46,341 bases of DNA from an uncultured Granulosicoccaceae bacterium (GCA_938007995.1 CALLLW010000004.1:1-46341), one strand, 5' to 3'. Counted from the stretch's first letter, positions 27,935 through 37,655 are shown. The notes: generated from the letters alone by a model not told the origin. Made by a program: numbers and translations.

Positions 27935-30220
27935 CTACCTCAACCGGTGTTGATCTCTTATCTGTGGACCTTCGAACTCGCTACTACCAAAGCTGACCAT
28001 TGAATTCCGAATAGATAGACGCTGCAACATGAATATCAATCCGGTTAACAGTGCCATCAGCCACAGGCTGACAGATCCTCCGCCACTGTCTGAGTCTGCA
28101 GCAGCAGCTAGTGAGTCAGCTGAGGTCCAGCTCAGCATACGCTCTATGGCGTCAGCAGTGGCTGCCGCACTGGCGGGAGATCCTGCCGCACAAAGCTCAT
28201 CTGAAATGCAAAGATCCAGCGTATGTTCGCCTTCGGCTATCAGGTGCAACTGACTACCACGCGCATCACAGGCAAAACTTCTGGCTGTGCTGCTGGTATT
28301 GAAATCATAGGGTGCCGGACCGTTTTCAACATCACCGGCAAGACCATTGCACATTCTGACTGACTGGCGTGATGGCAACAGGCTATCAGACTCACCGTGT
28401 AGCATAAACATTGGCGGGAATTCTTCAGGTGCCACAGCTACCATAGCTGGAAACGTGTTATCGACAACCACCGAGCTCTGCAAGTCCAGCTCTGACGGCT
28501 CCACCCCGGTGACTCTGGTCATGATGTTGATACCGGTCTGATTGGTGTATTCACCACGGATAATCTGACCGCCAAAATCGGTAAAGTCTGTAGGCGGATA
28601 AAACAAGACCGCTCGCTCAACCTCAGAGGCACGATGCACAGAGACATAAGCTGCCAGATGACCACCTGCGGACTGACCAAACACCACAGGCTTGCCGGAT
28701 GCTCCATACAACTCACTATTAAGCTGAACCCACTTAAAAGCATCATCGATATCATCAAGCAGTTGCTCAAAGCTTGCGTTATGGCACGCAGGTGTACCGT
28801 CAGAGTCATGAATCAAACGGTAAAAAGGCGAGAATACGACGAACCCCTGATCGACAAACTGTGTCGCCATATTTTCTATACCGAGAAAACCCGTGCCACG
28901 GTTCTGCCAGCTACCACCGTGAAAAGCAATTAACGCTTTACGATTCTGGCCGGTCGGATTATCTGTATAAACCCGCATTTCAAGCGCACAGTTACCCTCC
29001 GCACCCTGAACATTTTTATAGTTAACGCGTTGCACGTAGGGTTGCGTTTTGCCTTCCAGCGGCAATGCACTGATATCAAACCGGGTAGCCGGAGAGAGAC
29101 TCCAGCGTTGTAATTCAACACTGTTGGATTCAGCATTGCCAAGGCGCTGTGACTCAAGTGCGGTGGCACAGAAATTCGCAAAACTTGTCGGAAAATAGTC
29201 AAACGGCAGGCTGCAGTTCGAGTCGGTAAAGCGGGTAGCCTCGCTGTTTTGATCTGCCATGACACAACTACCATCGACCCACTGATACGCAGCAGGTACC
29301 GGCAGGTCAGCCTGCAACACTGTGGTTACCTCACACAGAGCTGCATTGGTAAGAATCTCATCAATTCGATCATCATCTTCAACTATTAACGCCGCAATGA
29401 TTTCTAAACGATTTTCGTTAAGAAACTCGGTGGTCAACGGAAAACGCGCCTGCGGAGTCAGCAACTCAAACAATGCCATGATCTGTTGATCGTCTGATTC
29501 AGGCAATTCAATATCAAGAAATCCATCAGTGGTTAAACTGCTGTTTAACGATGCCTGCAGATCAGTGAGTTCGGTCTGCAAACGCCCGATGCTAAAAAGA
29601 TCATCCACCTCGTCCTGCAAAAAAGACTCAAGCACACCTCGCAGCAGACTGTCATCAACATCTACTGAAATATCCGATTCGAATAGCTCGCCGGTGAGCT
29701 CAACAGCCGGTGAAAACCTCAACGTGCCCTGCGCTAACCACTCCGGATTTAGTTGAATAGACAGGTCGAGCTGTAAGTCCAGCGGGCCGACGGCACTGAA
29801 GTCAAACCGGTCACTTGCCACTTCAACACAATTGCCAAGGCGGAAACCGAATATCTGCTGCGCGCGTCCGATCGCACTCACCTGTGCTGCGACCCGTAAA
29901 GACAATTCGACAGGATCAAACAAAGATTCAAGGCCGATGGCGATGCCGGTATCACCTTCGAGTGTTACGCTGGTTGTCATGTTACTGATGACTGTACTGG
30001 TGCAACCGTCTTCCACCACCCGATCGGTGATTTCATCCTGCAGCAACAGAGCATTTTCGGCCAGGCTTAGATCAAGTTCATTGAGACGCTGTTGAATCTC
30101 ATCGAGCAACAAGCGCCGGATGGCATCCGGCTCAAAACGACTCGACTCGAGAGCTTCACCCAGATCACCCACGGTAACCGTCACAGTGTCTGCGCTTGCA
30201 GGCCTGGCGCTCAACAGCAA
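27935..30220 (-). CDS. Large secreted alpha/beta hydrolase with C-terminal sorting-like tail
   Basis: Protein of at least 761 aa. The C-terminal half is an HSL/BD-FAE-like esterase: oxyanion motif HGGSW (434-438), nucleophile S517 in GQSAGG, HGESDSLLP for the acid and GEHTLD for the catalytic histidine. The first about 380 residues are an unrecognised acidic domain. A GlyGly-CTERM-like tail follows (GGGSVSLW, hydrophobic helix, QRLSIR), but 20-odd residues extend beyond it. The first usual start is TTG at 30220, which leaves only a signal-peptide remnant (SARPASA). In-frame codons upstream (to about 30274) read NRRQIILHSIFALALLLSARPASA, a good signal peptide with only ATT or CTG to start it. 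Confidence 0.78.
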   Translation of the reverse strand: MLLSARPASADTVTVTVGDLGEALESSRFEPDAIRRLLLDEIQQRLNELDLSLAENALLLQDEITDRVVEDGCTSTVISNMTTSVTLEGDTGIAIGLESLFDPVELSLRVAAQVSAIGRAQQIFGFRLGNCVEVASDRFDFSAVGPLDLQLDLSIQLNPEWLAQGTLRFSPAVELTGELFESDISVDVDDSLLRGVLESFLQDEVDDLFSIGRLQTELTDLQASLNSSLTTDGFLDIELPESDDQQIMALFELLTPQARFPLTTEFLNENRLEIIAALIVEDDDRIDEILTNAALCEVTTVLQADLPVPAAYQWVDGSCVMADQNSEATRFTDSNCSLPFDYFPTSFANFCATALESQRLGNAESNSVELQRWSLSPATRFDISALPLEGKTQPYVQRVNYKNVQGAEGNCALEMRVYTDNPTGQNRKALIAFHGGSWQNRGTGFLGIENMATQFVDQGFVVFSPFYRLIHDSDGTPACHNASFEQLLDDIDDAFKWVQLNSELYGASGKPVVFGQSAGGHLAAYVSVHRASEVERAVLFYPPTDFTDFGGQIIRGEYTNQTGINIMTRVTGVEPSELDLQSSVVVDNTFPAMVAVAPEEFPPMFMLHGESDSLLPSRQSVRMCNGLAGDVENGPAPYDFNTSSTARSFACDARGSQLHLIAEGEHTLDLCISDELCAAGSPASAAATADAIERMLSWTSADSLAAAADSDSGGGSVSLWLMALLTGLIFMLQRLSIRNSMVSFGSSEFEGPQIRDQHRLR

Positions 30221-30547
30221 AGCCAGCGCGAAGATGCTGTGCAGGATGATTTGCCGACGGTTAATTAAAGAGAGGAAAGTGATAGCGTTACGCCCAGGGT
30301 AAAACCGCTATTATGCCCACCAACGGTGTCACAAACTTAAAATAGTCCGGCTTTACGGACCCGGTCCGATGCCGCTGCTTTGCCGTTTAAATGCTGTCGC
30401 AACGCTGCAGTTGCCGAATATACCTCACAAAAACACAGCCATAGGACTTATAATGGCTGACTGCCCGGTGTTTCCCCCGCCAGTCATACACCCTTTGCTC
30501 TTGCTGGCCCTGAAGCCAACAACTAAAAAAACACTGCGACACCACTT
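30221..30547. other. Divergent intergenic region
   Basis: This region separates the secreted esterase (minus) from deaD (plus). The left about 50 bp appear to encode the esterase's signal peptide in frame. No clear promoter, operator or RNA was recognised in the rest. Confidence 0.4.
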
Positions 30548-32827
30548 ATGCCGATTCCAGATACGTTCGAACAACTCGCGCTTGGCGCACCGATCATTCA
30601 GGCACTGAATGATGTGGGCTATGAAAAGCCCTCGCCGATTCAGGCACAGACAATTCCGCTCCTGCTCACCGGTCGCGATGTGCTCGGCCAGGCACAAACC
30701 GGCACCGGTAAGACTGCAGCTTTTGCTCTGCCAGCGTTGTCGCAGATTGATCTCAGCGTTAAAGCGCCACAGGTACTGGTTTTAACCCCGACCAGAGAGC
30801 TGGCAATTCAGGTTGCCGAGGCTTTCAAAACCTACGCATCCCACCTTAAGGGATTTCAAGTGCTGCCTGTTTATGGCGGTCAGGACTACCGCGTACAAAC
30901 GCGCGCACTGGAAAGAGGTGTACACGTTATCGTCGGTACGCCCGGGCGTATTATGGATCACATCAGGCGCGGCAAAATTAATCTGCAGCAACTGAAAACC
31001 TTTATCCTTGATGAAGCGGATGAAATGCTGCGCATGGGGTTTATCGACGACGTCGAGTGGGTACTGGAAAAACTACCGGAAAAAAGACAAACCGCGTTGT
31101 TCTCTGCCACCATGCCGCATCGCATATCGCGTATTGCTGAAACCTATCTTGATAAACCTGAAATCGTCAAGATCGAAATCAAAACCCGAACTGCCGATAC
31201 CATCAGGCAGCGATTCTGGTCAGTCACGGGCCGTAACAAACTCGATGCGCTGACTCGAATTCTTGAAGCGGAAGAAATAGATGCCATGCTGGTGTTTGTA
31301 CGCACCAAAACCAGCACCGTGGAAATCTCTGAAAAGCTTGAAGCGCGTGGTTATGCCAGTGCCCCGCTGAATGGTGATATCCAGCAAAAACAACGTGAGC
31401 GCACCGTTGAACAACTGAAACAGGGCAAGCTTGATATCATTGTTGCGACCGATGTTGCCGCACGCGGTTTGGATGTGGCCAGAGTCAGTCACGTATTGAA
31501 CTACGACATCCCGTCAGACACTGAAGCCTACATTCATAGAATCGGCCGCACCGGACGAGCTGGCAGAAAAGGTGAAGCCATCCTTTTTGTCGCCCCGCGC
31601 GAAACACGCATGAAACAGACTATCGAGCGTGCAATAGGCAAATCGATTGATCCAATGAAGATGCCGTCAACCGACGAAATCAATCAACAGCGTATTGGCA
31701 GGTTCAAGGCGCGTATCAGCGACACGATTAACGCAGAAGATTTATCGTTCTTTGAATCACTGATCGAAAGCTATACAAAAGAAAACTCTGAGCACACAGC
31801 AACGCAAATAGCGGCAGCACTCGCACATCTGTTACAAGGTGATGTTGCCTTTCTGCAACCGGTAACCAGCCGTCGCCACGAACATGACAGTCAGGAACAT
31901 AAGGGGCATGAACATAAGGGGCATGAACGCCGGGACCGTGATCGAAATAGCCATGAACGTAGAGGCGATCGCTCTGACAAACGAACCGATCGTGATTCAG
32001 ATCGTAGATCCGGAAAACATCCAACTGATCCGGGTAAGTCAAGAGCGCCGATCGTTCAGCATAACCAGCCTCGAACAGACAATGACAAAAAGAAAATCCC
32101 GATGGAGTTGTATCGGATCGAAGTCGGACAGATGCATGAAGTCAGACCAACCAATATTGTCGGCGCGATAGCCAACGAGGCGGGTCTTGAAAGCCAGTTC
32201 ATCGGCAGCGTTGAAATTCATGATAAGTACAGCACTGTAGAACTACCGGACGGCATGCCCAAGGCTATTTTTAAAGATCTTAAGAAAGTCTGGGTTTGTG
32301 GCCAGCAGCTGCAAATAACCAAAGTAAAAAGAGAGCCCGGTTCGTTTGATAAAACGAGCGAGCGACCGCAGAAGCACCGCGCTCAGACAAGCCACAACCA
32401 CAAGGGTCACTCTGAAGGAAAGTTTGCCGACGATCGACGCGGACCCAAAAAGCATCACTCAAAAGACAGGCAAACAGACTCAGGCTTCAAATCAAAAAAA
32501 CGCTCTGCAACCAGCCGTTCTGACAATGATCAGTCGACAGACCGGGAATCGTTTGTCAGTGACTCCTCCGGAAGTTCGCAAAAAACCCGACACCAGGCTT
32601 CAGAGCACAGGCCAAAAAATAAAAAGTCAGGCAAAGATGGATCACGTAAAGATGCACCGCGAAATCAAAAGCCAGCAAGCGGCAAAAAAAGTCGCGGTAA
32701 GGCAGCGGGCGGTTCAGATCAGAAAAAACGGTCCAAAAGCGCTGCACAAACGGCCAACAAACAACACCGTGGCACTGAAAAACGGGCTGATAAAACAAAT
32801 GACAAGCGCAAAGCGACTACCGCGTGA
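30548..32827 (+). CDS. deaD: DEAD-box RNA helicase, DeaD/CsdA type
   Basis: ATP-dependent RNA helicase of 759 aa for ribosome assembly and mRNA turnover, often cold-induced. Q motif at the N terminus, Walker A AQTGTGKT (49-56), DEAD (155-158), SAT and HRIGRTGRAG are all visible. A DbpA-type RNA-binding domain lies at about 517-597 (IPMELYRIEVGQMHEVRP). It is flanked by low-complexity basic regions: a His/Arg/Asp stretch near 438-500 with an exact 15-bp internal duplication (HKGHE twice) and a Lys/Arg/Ser tail from about 600 to the end. The tail makes it longer than E. coli DeaD (about 629 aa). No clear Shine-Dalgarno precedes the ATG. Confidence 0.94.
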   Translation: MPIPDTFEQLALGAPIIQALNDVGYEKPSPIQAQTIPLLLTGRDVLGQAQTGTGKTAAFALPALSQIDLSVKAPQVLVLTPTRELAIQVAEAFKTYASHLKGFQVLPVYGGQDYRVQTRALERGVHVIVGTPGRIMDHIRRGKINLQQLKTFILDEADEMLRMGFIDDVEWVLEKLPEKRQTALFSATMPHRISRIAETYLDKPEIVKIEIKTRTADTIRQRFWSVTGRNKLDALTRILEAEEIDAMLVFVRTKTSTVEISEKLEARGYASAPLNGDIQQKQRERTVEQLKQGKLDIIVATDVAARGLDVARVSHVLNYDIPSDTEAYIHRIGRTGRAGRKGEAILFVAPRETRMKQTIERAIGKSIDPMKMPSTDEINQQRIGRFKARISDTINAEDLSFFESLIESYTKENSEHTATQIAAALAHLLQGDVAFLQPVTSRRHEHDSQEHKGHEHKGHERRDRDRNSHERRGDRSDKRTDRDSDRRSGKHPTDPGKSRAPIVQHNQPRTDNDKKKIPMELYRIEVGQMHEVRPTNIVGAIANEAGLESQFIGSVEIHDKYSTVELPDGMPKAIFKDLKKVWVCGQQLQITKVKREPGSFDKTSERPQKHRAQTSHNHKGHSEGKFADDRRGPKKHHSKDRQTDSGFKSKKRSATSRSDNDQSTDRESFVSDSSGSSQKTRHQASEHRPKNKKSGKDGSRKDAPRNQKPASGKKSRGKAAGGSDQKKRSKSAAQTANKQHRGTEKRADKTNDKRKATTA

Positions 32828-32958
32828 TAGAAACACCAGCGCGTGTCGCTGATGAGCAACGTATGCAGTTGTTCATTAGCAGTTAAGTTGACAAGCACGG
32901 GTAGCGTTAGCACTATCGTGCACCTGTCAAATCGAACTCGTCGTATCGAATAGAGATT

Positions 32959-33741
32959 GTGAAGCCGGCTACTAAAAAATATAACCGCCCCGTACTCATT
33001 CTGCGAAGCACGCTGTTCTGGCTCTGGATGATTCTATGCACGCTGCTAATGGCGCTACCGGTGATGGTTAGCTCACTGGTATCCCGCCGTACCGGGCTGA
33101 ACTTCGCATCGACATGGGCAAGACTGAATCTGTGGGGGATTAACTTCTTTTGCGGACTGAAATGTAAGGTCCATGGCAGGGAGAATATTCCGGCGCATGG
33201 TTGTATTGTTATGTCGAAGCACCAGTCAACATTCGAAACCTACTTTCTTGCCACTCTGCTGGGTGACTATGTTTTCGTTGCAAAACGCGCACTGACACTG
33301 ATACCTATCTTTGGCTGGTGCATCTATTTACTCAAGTTTATTCTTATTGACCGCAAATCAGGACGCAGTGCGATTATTCAGATGACTGATCAGGCACGTG
33401 TTCATCTGGCCAACGGCACGCATGTGGTCGTGTTTCCTGAAGGCACCAGAATGCCGGTTAATGCAGAACCCAGCTATCGCGCTGGCGGGGCGATTGTTGC
33501 CACCTCGCTTGGAGCAGACATTCTTCCCGTTGCACATAATGCCGGTGAATTCTGGCCGCGCATGGGTTTTATCAAGTGGCCGGGCGAGATCACCATGCAT
33601 ATTGGCAAGCCGATAAACTGCAAAGACAAAACCATTGATCAGGCGCTGTCAGAGACGCAGGAATGGATTGAAGCACGTATGCAGGAGATCACCGTAACAG
33701 ACAGATTTCCTTACAAAAAGCCCTCAACTACGGTAGCATAA
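32959..33741 (+). CDS. plsC: 1-acyl-sn-glycerol-3-phosphate acyltransferase family
   Basis: Membrane acyltransferase of 260 aa that makes phosphatidic acid or a related lipid. An N-terminal hydrophobic helix (about 13-42) precedes the acyltransferase domain. The catalytic motif is SKHQSTFET, with H88 and E93, so it is H-x4-E instead of the usual H-x4-D; this variant is known in proteobacterial homologues. FPEGTR near 158-163 binds the phosphate. The start is GTG. It lies 31 bp before gnd on the same strand. Confidence 0.88.
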   Translation: MKPATKKYNRPVLILRSTLFWLWMILCTLLMALPVMVSSLVSRRTGLNFASTWARLNLWGINFFCGLKCKVHGRENIPAHGCIVMSKHQSTFETYFLATLLGDYVFVAKRALTLIPIFGWCIYLLKFILIDRKSGRSAIIQMTDQARVHLANGTHVVVFPEGTRMPVNAEPSYRAGGAIVATSLGADILPVAHNAGEFWPRMGFIKWPGEITMHIGKPINCKDKTIDQALSETQEWIEARMQEITVTDRFPYKKPSTTVA

Positions 33742-33772
33742 AGAGAACAAAAATAGCCAAACAGGACAGCAT

Positions 33773-35224
33773 ATGACGGGCACTGCAGACATCGCAGTTA
33801 TTGGACTTGCCGTTATGGGTCAGAACCTGATCCTCAACATGAACGACAAGGGCTACAAAGTCACCGCCTATAATCGTTCTTACTCCCGAACTGAAAAATT
33901 CCTCGCAGGCCCTGCCAAAGATACCAACATCAGTGGTGCAAAATCACTGGATGAACTGGTCAATTCGCTTTCAACACCGCGCAAAGTGATGCTGATGGTC
34001 AGAGCCGGCTCCGCCGTCGATGCGGTGATTGAAGACCTGACCAAACTGCTCGATAAAGGCGACCTGATCATAGACGGCGGCAATTCCAACTTTTCTGATA
34101 CAGAGCGTCGTGTAAAAACCGCCGCAGAACATGGTCTGCTTTATATCGGCACCGGCGTGTCCGGTGGAGAAGAAGGCGCACGATACGGCCCTTCCATGAT
34201 GCCAGGTGGTCATAAAGAAGCGTGGCCGTTGGTGAAAGATCTGTTTCAGGCGATTAGTGCAAAAACCGATAGTGGTGAACCCTGCTGTGACTGGGTGGGT
34301 GAAGGCGGCGCCGGTCATTTTGTAAAGATGGTTCACAACGGCATTGAATACGGTGACATGCAGTTGATATGTGAAGCCTATGACTTCATGCAGCATGGCA
34401 TCGGCATGAACAACGATGAAATGCAGCAGGTTTTCGCTAACTGGGACCAAGGCGATCTCGACAGTTACCTGATCGAGATCACCGCAGAAATTCTCGGCTA
34501 CAAAACAGAAGAAGGCTATGTACTGGATACTATCCTTGATAAGGCCGGCCAAAAAGGTACCGGCAAGTGGACCGGCATCAATGCGCTGGAACTCGGTGTT
34601 CCACTGACACTGATTGGCGAAGCAGTATTTGCGCGATGTCTGTCGGCCCTTAAAGAAGAGCGAGTCGAAGCAGAAAAAGTACTCACTGGTCCCGCCACTA
34701 CAACCATCAGTGACAATCGCGAAGAATGGATAAGCTCACTTGGCGAGGCACTGCTTGCCGCAAAAATTATCTCGTATACGCAAGGGTATATGCTGATGGC
34801 AGCGGCATCTAAAGAATACGACTGGAAACTTCAGTATGGAGCAATTGCACAAATGTGGCGTGGCGGCTGTATTATTCGCTCGGCTTTTCTTGATGATATC
34901 AAAAACGCGTTCGATAAAGATCCTGAGCTTGCAAACCTTCTTCTGAATGACTATTTCAAAAACACGATAGACAGAACACAGCAAAATTGGAGAAAAATAA
35001 TCTCGAAAGCCATTGAGATGGGTCTGCCAGTCCCTGCGATGAGTTCTGCATTGTCTTTTTACGATGGCTACCGAACAGCACGGCTTCCTGCCAATCTGCT
35101 ACAGGCACAGCGTGATTACTTTGGGGCCCACACGTATGAACGGCTTGATCAACCTGGTGAACGCTTTCACACTGACTGGACCGGTAAAGGCGGTGATGTC
35201 TCAAGCAGCAGTTATAGCGCTTGA
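33773..35224 (+). CDS. gnd: 6-phosphogluconate dehydrogenase (decarboxylating)
   Basis: Oxidative pentose phosphate pathway enzyme converting 6-phosphogluconate to ribulose 5-phosphate with NADP. The 483-aa length is that of the long, dimeric type. The dinucleotide-binding GLAVMGQNLILN is at the N terminus, GTGVSGGEEGARYGPSMMPGG is the substrate-binding signature, and KMVHNGIEYGDMQ contains the catalytic lysine and conserved histidine. It ends convergently against the CoA-transferase with a 27-bp spacer. Confidence 0.97.
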   Translation: MTGTADIAVIGLAVMGQNLILNMNDKGYKVTAYNRSYSRTEKFLAGPAKDTNISGAKSLDELVNSLSTPRKVMLMVRAGSAVDAVIEDLTKLLDKGDLIIDGGNSNFSDTERRVKTAAEHGLLYIGTGVSGGEEGARYGPSMMPGGHKEAWPLVKDLFQAISAKTDSGEPCCDWVGEGGAGHFVKMVHNGIEYGDMQLICEAYDFMQHGIGMNNDEMQQVFANWDQGDLDSYLIEITAEILGYKTEEGYVLDTILDKAGQKGTGKWTGINALELGVPLTLIGEAVFARCLSALKEERVEAEKVLTGPATTTISDNREEWISSLGEALLAAKIISYTQGYMLMAAASKEYDWKLQYGAIAQMWRGGCIIRSAFLDDIKNAFDKDPELANLLLNDYFKNTIDRTQQNWRKIISKAIEMGLPVPAMSSALSFYDGYRTARLPANLLQAQRDYFGAHTYERLDQPGERFHTDWTGKGGDVSSSSYSA

Positions 35225-35251
35225 TCCAAGCCGGCAAATCAATCAGTAAAG

Positions 35252-36514
35252 TTAACCTTCATACTTACCTTGCCCGATTATCTTATCTCTGATCAGCGCT
35301 TCTATTCTGTCGTGATCGAATCCGGCTTGTTGTAAAACTTCAACGCTATGTTGTCCTGCCTGCGGTGGCTGGCGATGCAGAGCCGAGCGTTTGAAGTTAT
35401 CTCCAAAGGACAATGGCAAACCTGGTACACCGGTACGATCAGCAATCGATGCACAAGCTGTGGCCAGAGCAACATCGATCAACCCACCGGTTTCGATTAA
35501 CTGTTCGCTTTGCCATAGATCCTCCGGTCGACCAACCGGTGACCACGATACATCAGCGTCAATACATCCCTGCAACAGATCATCATAAACAACAGACGAA
35601 CAAAATTCCGATAGCGCTGGAATCAGCCATTCTCTGGCTGCTGTACGTTGAGCATTATTCACGAGGTTGTCATCTGCAAGCAGATCCTGCAGATCGAACC
35701 GCGCACAAAATCGTTGCCATTGAGGATCGCTGGTGACACCGATGAACAGCGGTGTGCCATCGGCTGCATTGAACACATCATAAATTCCCCACGCGCCCAC
35801 TCTTGCTGGCATGGGGGGCACTTGAGTACCGGTAGCAGCACTGCCAGTCATATGTGGCGCCATCAGAAATGCAGCGGATTCAAACAATGCACTGTCAACC
35901 CGTTGGCCACTGCCGGTGGCGTCACGTTCTCGCAGCGCTGCAAGCGCGCCGGTCACACCAAAAACAGCACCAAGGATATCAATAATCGACGCACCAGCTC
36001 TGAGCGGCTGACCCGGCGGGCCGGTCATGTAAGCCAGACCGCTTTGAAACTGCACCACTTCATCCAATGCCGCGCGTGATTGCCACGGCCCTGACAAATA
36101 GCCCTTCAGGGAAAGGTAGACAAGCCCCGGGTTGTAGCTTTTAAGGGTTTGCCAACCACAGCCAAGGCGATCCATTGTCGTCGGTCCGTAGTTGTCGAGG
36201 ACAATATCTGCATCAGCCACCAGCTCGTAGATGATCTCCCTGCCCTCAGCTTTTTTCAGATCCAGCAACAGGCTCCGCTTGTTTCGATTAAATGTGGCGA
36301 AGAAGCCTGCGGCAAAGCCCGTCAGTTGTCGGGTTTTATCACCACCGGGTGGTTCGATCTTGACAACATCAGCGCCGAGGTCGGCTAGTAATAATCCGGC
36401 GCACGGCCCCATCACAGTGTGACTGAACTCCAGCACGCGCAGACCTTCTAAAGGTCTGGCCGGAGTATTTGCATGAGCATCATCAGCCATATCGTTTTTA
36501 TGGGTGTCTGTCAC
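35252..36514 (-). CDS. CaiB/BaiF family (family III) CoA-transferase
   Basis: Protein of 420 aa. Family III CoA-transferases move CoA between organic acids through an aspartyl-CoA thioester; the likely aspartate is in the GASIIDILGAVFG segment about 175 residues in. Other family marks are LRVLEFSHTVMGPCAGLLLADLGADVVKIEPP at the start (given here only as a conserved block) and RNKRSLLLDLKK. The specific acid pair is not readable from sequence. It is monocistronic and divergent from the five-gene operon beginning at 36789. Confidence 0.88.
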   Translation of the reverse strand: MTDTHKNDMADDAHANTPARPLEGLRVLEFSHTVMGPCAGLLLADLGADVVKIEPPGGDKTRQLTGFAAGFFATFNRNKRSLLLDLKKAEGREIIYELVADADIVLDNYGPTTMDRLGCGWQTLKSYNPGLVYLSLKGYLSGPWQSRAALDEVVQFQSGLAYMTGPPGQPLRAGASIIDILGAVFGVTGALAALRERDATGSGQRVDSALFESAAFLMAPHMTGSAATGTQVPPMPARVGAWGIYDVFNAADGTPLFIGVTSDPQWQRFCARFDLQDLLADDNLVNNAQRTAAREWLIPALSEFCSSVVYDDLLQGCIDADVSWSPVGRPEDLWQSEQLIETGGLIDVALATACASIADRTGVPGLPLSFGDNFKRSALHRQPPQAGQHSVEVLQQAGFDHDRIEALIRDKIIGQGKYEG

Positions 36515-36677
36515 TTCACAACTGCTCTCATGGATGATTGCTCCGCTGACCAGGCCTCACCCGAAAATAATACTAACGGGCAAAGAGCCGGATAAAAATG
36601 ATGCAATATTGATCGCACCTGTTTCGTCCCCAGCTTAAACCCTTGCAAAACGGTTCGAATGATGCGGCTAAACAGGG

Positions 36678-36690
36678 TGCACAATGTGCA
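36678..36690. promoter_or_regulatory. 13-bp palindrome upstream of the channel operon
   Basis: TGCACAATGTGCA is a perfect palindrome with a 3-bp centre, about 100 bp before the first start codon of the five-gene operon. It could be an operator. It also contains an ATG in frame with the first gene, but that start has no ribosome-binding site. Confidence 0.35.
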
Positions 36691-36747
36691 TTAACACCAG
36701 CACAGATTATCCGTGCTGCGCCAATTTTACGGCATACTGCTGCCAGA

Positions 36748-36786
36748 CTCCGGAAAAGTTCTCCGGAAAGGTTCTCAGGAAAACTT
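36748..36786 (+). repeat. Triple 13-bp repeat carrying the ribosome-binding site
   Basis: CTCCGGAAAAGTT (36748-36760), CTCCGGAAAGGTT (36761-36773) and CTCAGGAAAACTT (36774-36786) run head to tail and end 2 bp before the ATG at 36789. Each contains a GGAAA core; AGGAAA in the third is the Shine-Dalgarno. A 13-bp unit is not a multiple of three, which argues the stretch is non-coding and supports the ATG at 36789. Confidence 0.8.
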
Positions 36787-36788
36787 TC

Positions 36789-37652
36789 ATGAATTACCCG
36801 ATCAAAGCCTCATTGTTCCCTGCGGTGATCTTCGCTGCGGCGTTGGTCTTTGCGCTTTACGTGTTGCAATTGCTGGTATTCCCCGAGGGCAGCAATGATC
36901 TGTACTCTAGAATCGTCTGGGGCAATTTCATCTCACCGGCGATTGTTGGAATCTTTCTTGTCGCTTTATACTTGTTGCTCGACAAGCGCCGCAAGCTGGC
37001 AAAAGAGAAACGCCAGTCAGGGCGCTTTTTGACCGACATCGCACCACGTCTGCTGGATCGTTATACGCGTATCGAAGAAGTTGCTGACCCTGCCACTCTA
37101 AAAGATAATCTGTTAGCCAATCGCTGGAACAATTACCAGACCAGCAGCGACTCCCAGCCTGGCAACAACAAAGCATTAAAACCCGCAGAGCTTGAGAGCG
37201 AGCACCTGCAAAATTCCTATTCTCTGCCGCGCTTTTTTGTTTGGGCACTGCCGATTGTCGGCTTTGTAGGCACAGTCTGGGGAATCGGTTTAAGTATTTC
37301 ATTTTTCTCAGACACCATGGGTGCGAGTCAATCAGGCGCCAGCGTTTCTTCTTTGCTGCAGCAGAACATACCACTGGTCACCAAGGGTTTATCCACCGCC
37401 TTTGACACTACCCTGCTGGCACTGGTTTTAAGTCTGCCCGCCACCGGCTTACTGATACTTACTGAAAGAGATGAACGCGATTATCTGCTGCGCCTGGAAG
37501 AGCACTGGAACAGATTCATCAGTACCCAATACGACCCAACCGAAGAACTGATCGACCCGGATTACACACAGGCACAAGCGCTGGGTGAATCGCTCAGAGA
37601 CTTACGCGAAGAAGCGTTTGATCGCCACACTGCGTCTGATTACCGGAGCTAG
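36789..37652 (+). CDS. MotA/TolQ/ExbB-type proton channel protein
   Basis: Inner-membrane protein of 287 aa with four predicted helices at about 8-30, 47-64, 148-173 and 200-224 and a cytoplasmic loop between helices 2 and 3, as in MotA. Helix 3 carries ALPIVGFVGTVWGIGLSISF and helix 4 LSTAFDTTLLALVLSLPATG, the channel-lining signature of the MotA/TolQ/ExbB superfamily. Such proteins form pentamers around two single-pass partners and use proton flow to do work across the envelope. It heads a five-gene operon; the next start is 3 bp after its stop. ATG at 36789 is preferred over 36684 because of the ribosome-binding site. Confidence 0.88.
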   Translation: MNYPIKASLFPAVIFAAALVFALYVLQLLVFPEGSNDLYSRIVWGNFISPAIVGIFLVALYLLLDKRRKLAKEKRQSGRFLTDIAPRLLDRYTRIEEVADPATLKDNLLANRWNNYQTSSDSQPGNNKALKPAELESEHLQNSYSLPRFFVWALPIVGFVGTVWGIGLSISFFSDTMGASQSGASVSSLLQQNIPLVTKGLSTAFDTTLLALVLSLPATGLLILTERDERDYLLRLEEHWNRFISTQYDPTEELIDPDYTQAQALGESLRDLREEAFDRHTASDYRS

Positions 37653-37655
37653 TCA

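Noticed and set aside
32959..33741. H-x4-E in place of H-x4-D in PlsC as a novelty
   Set aside because: This variant (HQST/A-x-E) is common in proteobacterial acyltransferase homologues that I know.
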